64,000 nt of DNA from Lathyrus oleraceus (taxonomy: Eukaryota; Streptophyta; Magnoliopsida; Fabales; Fabaceae): the NCBI RefSeq assembly GCF_024323335.1, contig NC_066585.1, positions 177,943,149 through 178,007,148 on the forward strand, written 5' to 3'. Positions 61,220 through 64,000 of the stretch are shown piece after piece (the stretch's first letter is position 1; each line of letters starts with the position of its first letter). The notes beneath the pieces are model-generated. The model had not been told where the DNA came from and did not search any database. It saw only the letters and a list, made by a program, of their open reading frames with translations. A program made the translations under genes and the position numbers.

Positions 61220-61563
61220 GAATCGCGCTGATCGCGTAACGTCTTCTGATATTATTTCCATCTCTGTCCGACGGAAACATTTCCTCCAATATCGCACTAC
61301 TGGGGAACATTGTTGATCTGACGTCGTGATGCAGAACTCCTCGGAGTACCATCTTCACCATCTGATGAAACCAAACCTTCAAGCGGTAACCACGGCTTGA
61401 ATCGCGCTGATCGCGTAACCTTTCCATCTCTGCCCGACGGAAAAACTCCTCCAGTATCGCACTACTGGGGAAATACCTTTGATCAAATCATGAGGCCAAA
61501 CTCCTCGGAGTAACACCTCTACTTCTGGTAAAACCACCTCTCAAACGGTAACCACGACTTGAG
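61220..61563 (-). repeat. 179-bp tandem duplication in element B 3' region
   Basis: GAATCGCGCTGATCGCGTAAC starts unit 1 at 61220 and unit 2 at 61399. Both units continue through CGACGGAAA, TATCGCACTACTGGGGAA, AACTCCTCGGAGTA and GGTAACCACG(G/A)CTTGA. Unit 2 is somewhat shorter. Confidence 0.9.
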
Positions 61564-61699
61564 ACTAGCTTGTGCTTGCAATATGATGCATGATTGATTT
61601 TTTCTGCGTAATGCTCCATAATTATGGAAATGCTACGCGCTTTATTATTTTTCTATGCAACATGCTATGCTATTTTTTTCATGATGAATGTATAAAAAG

Positions 61700-62360
61700 T
61701 ATCCCCTTCAAGGGATTCTGCTGAGGAGCACGAGACACTCTACTGAGGAACTCGTCAATACTCCAATCTCCACCCCGCTGGGGAATAATACTGCTGCTGG
61801 GACAAGGCAACCCTTGTTGGGGAAGAACCTCCTTTGCACTTTGTGGGGATACAACAATCTTTGACTTGCTGGGGATATCAATCCCGAACCTGCTTTGGGG
61901 AAACCCCACAGATACCCGACGACTTCACTGGGGAAATGCTCACCGATACGCTGCCGGGAAACAGCAACCTCCAGACCTGGCGACTGGGGAAGCATCGATC
62001 TGACACCTGCTGGGGATAACCATCCTGACCCTGCTAGGGAAGCGAATGCCACTCCGCTGGGGATTACCCATGCAATCCATAGATAGAATCAACTCAGCTG
62101 GGGATGCAGATATCAGTCCGCTACGGAAACTCATCCAATCCACTGGTAGGATGAACACTGCTGGAGATATACTTCATTGAAACCCGCTCCACTCGGGGAA
62201 TAGCAACCTTCTGGCCTGGCTGCTGAGGAAACACCATTTACCTGCCGGGGATAACCATCTCGACTCGGCTAAGGGATCCATAGACCTTTGGATCTGCTGG
62301 GGAGTTAGCCCTCACAACTCTGCTTGGGGAACTAGCTGGGGAAATGAGAAAAGTTGGCAC
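61700..62360 (-). repeat. Array of about 25 CTGGGGA-type motifs in element B 3' region
   Basis: Motifs such as GCTGGGGATAAC, CTTGCTGGGGATATC and ACTGGGGAAA recur on average every 26 bp on the plus strand, with degenerate spacers. One unit (61978-61990, TGGCGACTGGGGA) matches both ends of the Ogre primer binding site but in opposite sense to the element RNA. Confidence 0.8.
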
Positions 62361-62529
62361 AGAACACCCGTCGACTCGTCGAACCACGGTATCCGCCTCC
62401 CAACCTCGTATCAGCTTCCCACTTTTGAGAATTCCCAGACTCGTCTGGACCTTTTCTGCTCCATCATCTTGTATTCCCAATCACTCCGCGCTCGACGGAG
62501 AGCGAACTCTTGGGATTATACATACTTTT

Positions 62530-62780
62530 CAATCTTCCGACTTTGAAGAGTCTTCTTGATTAATTTCAAAGGTCGTCGGACGTCTCGACGTCTCTGCACT
62601 GCTTCTCTACCCATTCGTTCATCCCTGACCGGACCCTGCGAGGAACTTCTACAGACTTTCCAATCTTCCGATTTTGAAGAGTCTTCTTGATTATCATTCA
62701 AGGATCGCCGTACGCCTCAACGTCACTTCGTCGTTTCATTCAATCGTCCCTGATCGGACTCCCATGGGGACTTGTCAAAG
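62530..62780 (-). repeat. 131-bp tandem duplication in element B 3' region
   Basis: CAATCTTCCGA(C/T)TTTGAAGAG starts copies at 62530 and 62661. Both continue with GTCTTCTTGATTA and end near the CCCTGA(C/T)CGGAC box. The copies have diverged noticeably. Confidence 0.85.
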
Positions 62781-63544
62781 CTTCCACACCACGACCTGCA
62801 AGTGAGTGAAAAATATCTAACAGTTCCTGCAAAAAAGATCGTTAAATAAAACCGTGCCCCAGGCGTGTCAAGATTTCAACACTTGGGTCACTCAACCTTC
62901 CGAATAAGATTTCAAGTTTTCAATCTTATAAACATGCATTGGAAGGGACCTGTATATCTTAAAATGCAAGATTCTTTATCAAAAATAATTGGATGTTTTT
63001 GCAATCAAAGCGGTAATGAAAGACAAAAACAAAATTATTTGGCTGAATATGCATTTTATTGATTGGAAAAGTGTGGCTCGAATGAGCAATACAAAGGAAG
63101 CAATTCCTGAAAAGAGGTAATTGCGCACAAAAGGAAAAATCTATCCTAATGGCAATATGAAACCCGTGATCTCATCGAGTTCCAACTCGGTTACACCCCA
63201 TATGTCCTCAGACTCTCCGTGCGTTCGGCCTTCTAAACAAGACGTTTCTGATTGATCCCTACTGGGTATTATCCATGATGCTTTAACCAAAGCGCAAACG
63301 ATCATGCTGGACGCAGTTGTTCGTTTCAATCCCTCTTTTGCCTGGACCGCCCCTTCGGGTTTTCAGTCCACCGGGATACCCATTTTTGCCCAAGTCACCT
63401 TTACAGGTTTTCGACTTGCCGGGTGTACCTTTTTTTCAGTTTTATCCCTAACTTTTGCCCGAACCTTTTTCTTTCTGTTTTTTGGTTCGCCGGGATGCCC
63501 ATTTTTGCCTGGACTATTTTATTCTTTTCGTCCAGCGGGTCTCT
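62781..63544 (-). other. Spacer between 3' repeats and integrase end
   Basis: No gene is seen. A diverged 119-bp tandem unit is marked by CCGGGAT(A/G)CCCATTTTTGCC at 63371 and 63490. In minus sense this is directly downstream of the polyprotein stop. Confidence 0.55.
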
Positions 63545-64000
63545 TTACACGAAGTATTTTTTAACTGCGTCCGCATTCACAGGGGATGGAAAATCCTCAC
63601 CATCCATGGTCGTTAACAACAAGGCTCCGCCAGAGAAAACCTTCTTGACCACGAATGGACCTTCATAATTTGGCGTCCATTTTCCCCTTCGGTCGTTTTA
63701 AGGAGGAAGGATCCTTTTCAGCACCATATCACCCACGTGATATACCCGAGGTCGCACCTTCTTGTCAAAAGCACGCTTCATCCGTTGCTGGTACAACTGC
63801 CCATGACAGATGGCTGCCAGCCTCTTTTCCTCTATCAGGCTTAACTCTTCGTACCGGGTCCTTACCCATTCAGCCTCTTGCAACTTGACATCCATCAAGA
63901 CTCTCAAAGAGGGAATCTGAACTTCAACAGGTAACACCGCTTCCATTCCATATACCAATGAGAAAGGAGTTGCCCCAGTAGATGTACGCACCGACGTTCG
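63545..64000 (-). pseudogene. Ty3/Ogre integrase C-terminal end, with premature stop (partial)
   Basis: The minus-strand frame from the window edge to 63701 encodes TGATPFSLVYGMEAVLPVEV, the integrase segment that follows the catalytic core. A helical stretch (RTRYEELSLIEEKR) and KVRPRVYHVGDMVLKRILPP, a GPY/F-type module start, follow. A TAA at 63698-63700 interrupts it. The same frame stays open for about 50 more codons with typical module residues (KWTPNYEGPFVV) until TAA at 63545-63547. This makes element B a Ty3 element on the minus strand. The catalytic core is outside the window. Confidence 0.88.

Noticed and set aside
61834..62052. Overlapping frames on both strands in the CTGGGGA array
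   Set aside because: Open frames on both strands arise from the stop-poor GC-rich repeat. No conserved protein motif is present.

Overview
This window looks like the genome of a legume of the tribe Fabeae (the pea, vetch, lentil and faba bean group). The evidence is several stacked LTRs of about 5 kb that read as giant Ogre/Tat-type Ty3 elements, a Sirevirus-type copia element, and one single-copy plant gene with short exons and GT-AG introns. I assign the organism from repeat content only. Transposable elements fill most of the sequence.

Layout from left to right. Bases 1-6441 hold the 5' end of a minus-strand Ogre-like element: a leader, a tRNA-type primer binding site and a 5.3-kb 5' LTR. 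Its body runs off the left edge. This LTR abuts the truncated 3' end of an OTU-domain gene of MULE type (6442-6891, plus). That fragment faces a plant-mobile-domain (PMD, MAIN-like) gene copy (6976-8663, minus). Upstream of the PMD copy lies a striking array of six covarying palindromes (8725-8983). The one clearly functional gene follows at 10166-21146: a spinster-type (SPNS) MFS transporter in 16 exons coding for 533 residues. Its intron 5 holds a gypsy fragment. Its intron 6 holds a complete 4.9-kb copia element (12931-17851) with 177-bp LTRs and TATAC target duplications.

From about 21.5 to 39 kb is a graveyard of degraded elements: an RTE-type LINE, copia integrase and RNase H pieces, the start of a gypsy element, a Stowaway-like MITE, an (AT)n tract of about 190 bp, an L1 RNase H region split by a solo gypsy LTR (30212-32954), and a copia gag-protease split by a second solo LTR (36459-38805, AAAGG duplication). 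Two further minus-strand Ogre-like LTRs follow (from 39176 and from 42785). The second is split by an 8.1-kb Sirevirus copia (43732-51808, TAGAC duplication) that keeps gag and an envelope-like region but has lost most of integrase and reverse transcriptase.

Bases 55308-64000 are the 3' half of another minus-strand Ogre-like element: a 5.0-kb 3' LTR, a polypurine tract, a 3' untranslated region packed with several tandem-repeat families, and the end of integrase.

No conventional operon or defence-type system is present. The most unusual signals are the palindrome array beside the PMD copy, the many CTGGGGA-type motifs in the Ogre 3' region (complementary in element sense to the family's primer binding site), a hairpin conserved in two diverged Ogre LTRs, and a palindromic TGTAACCGGTTACA-type motif that recurs in unrelated LTRs.
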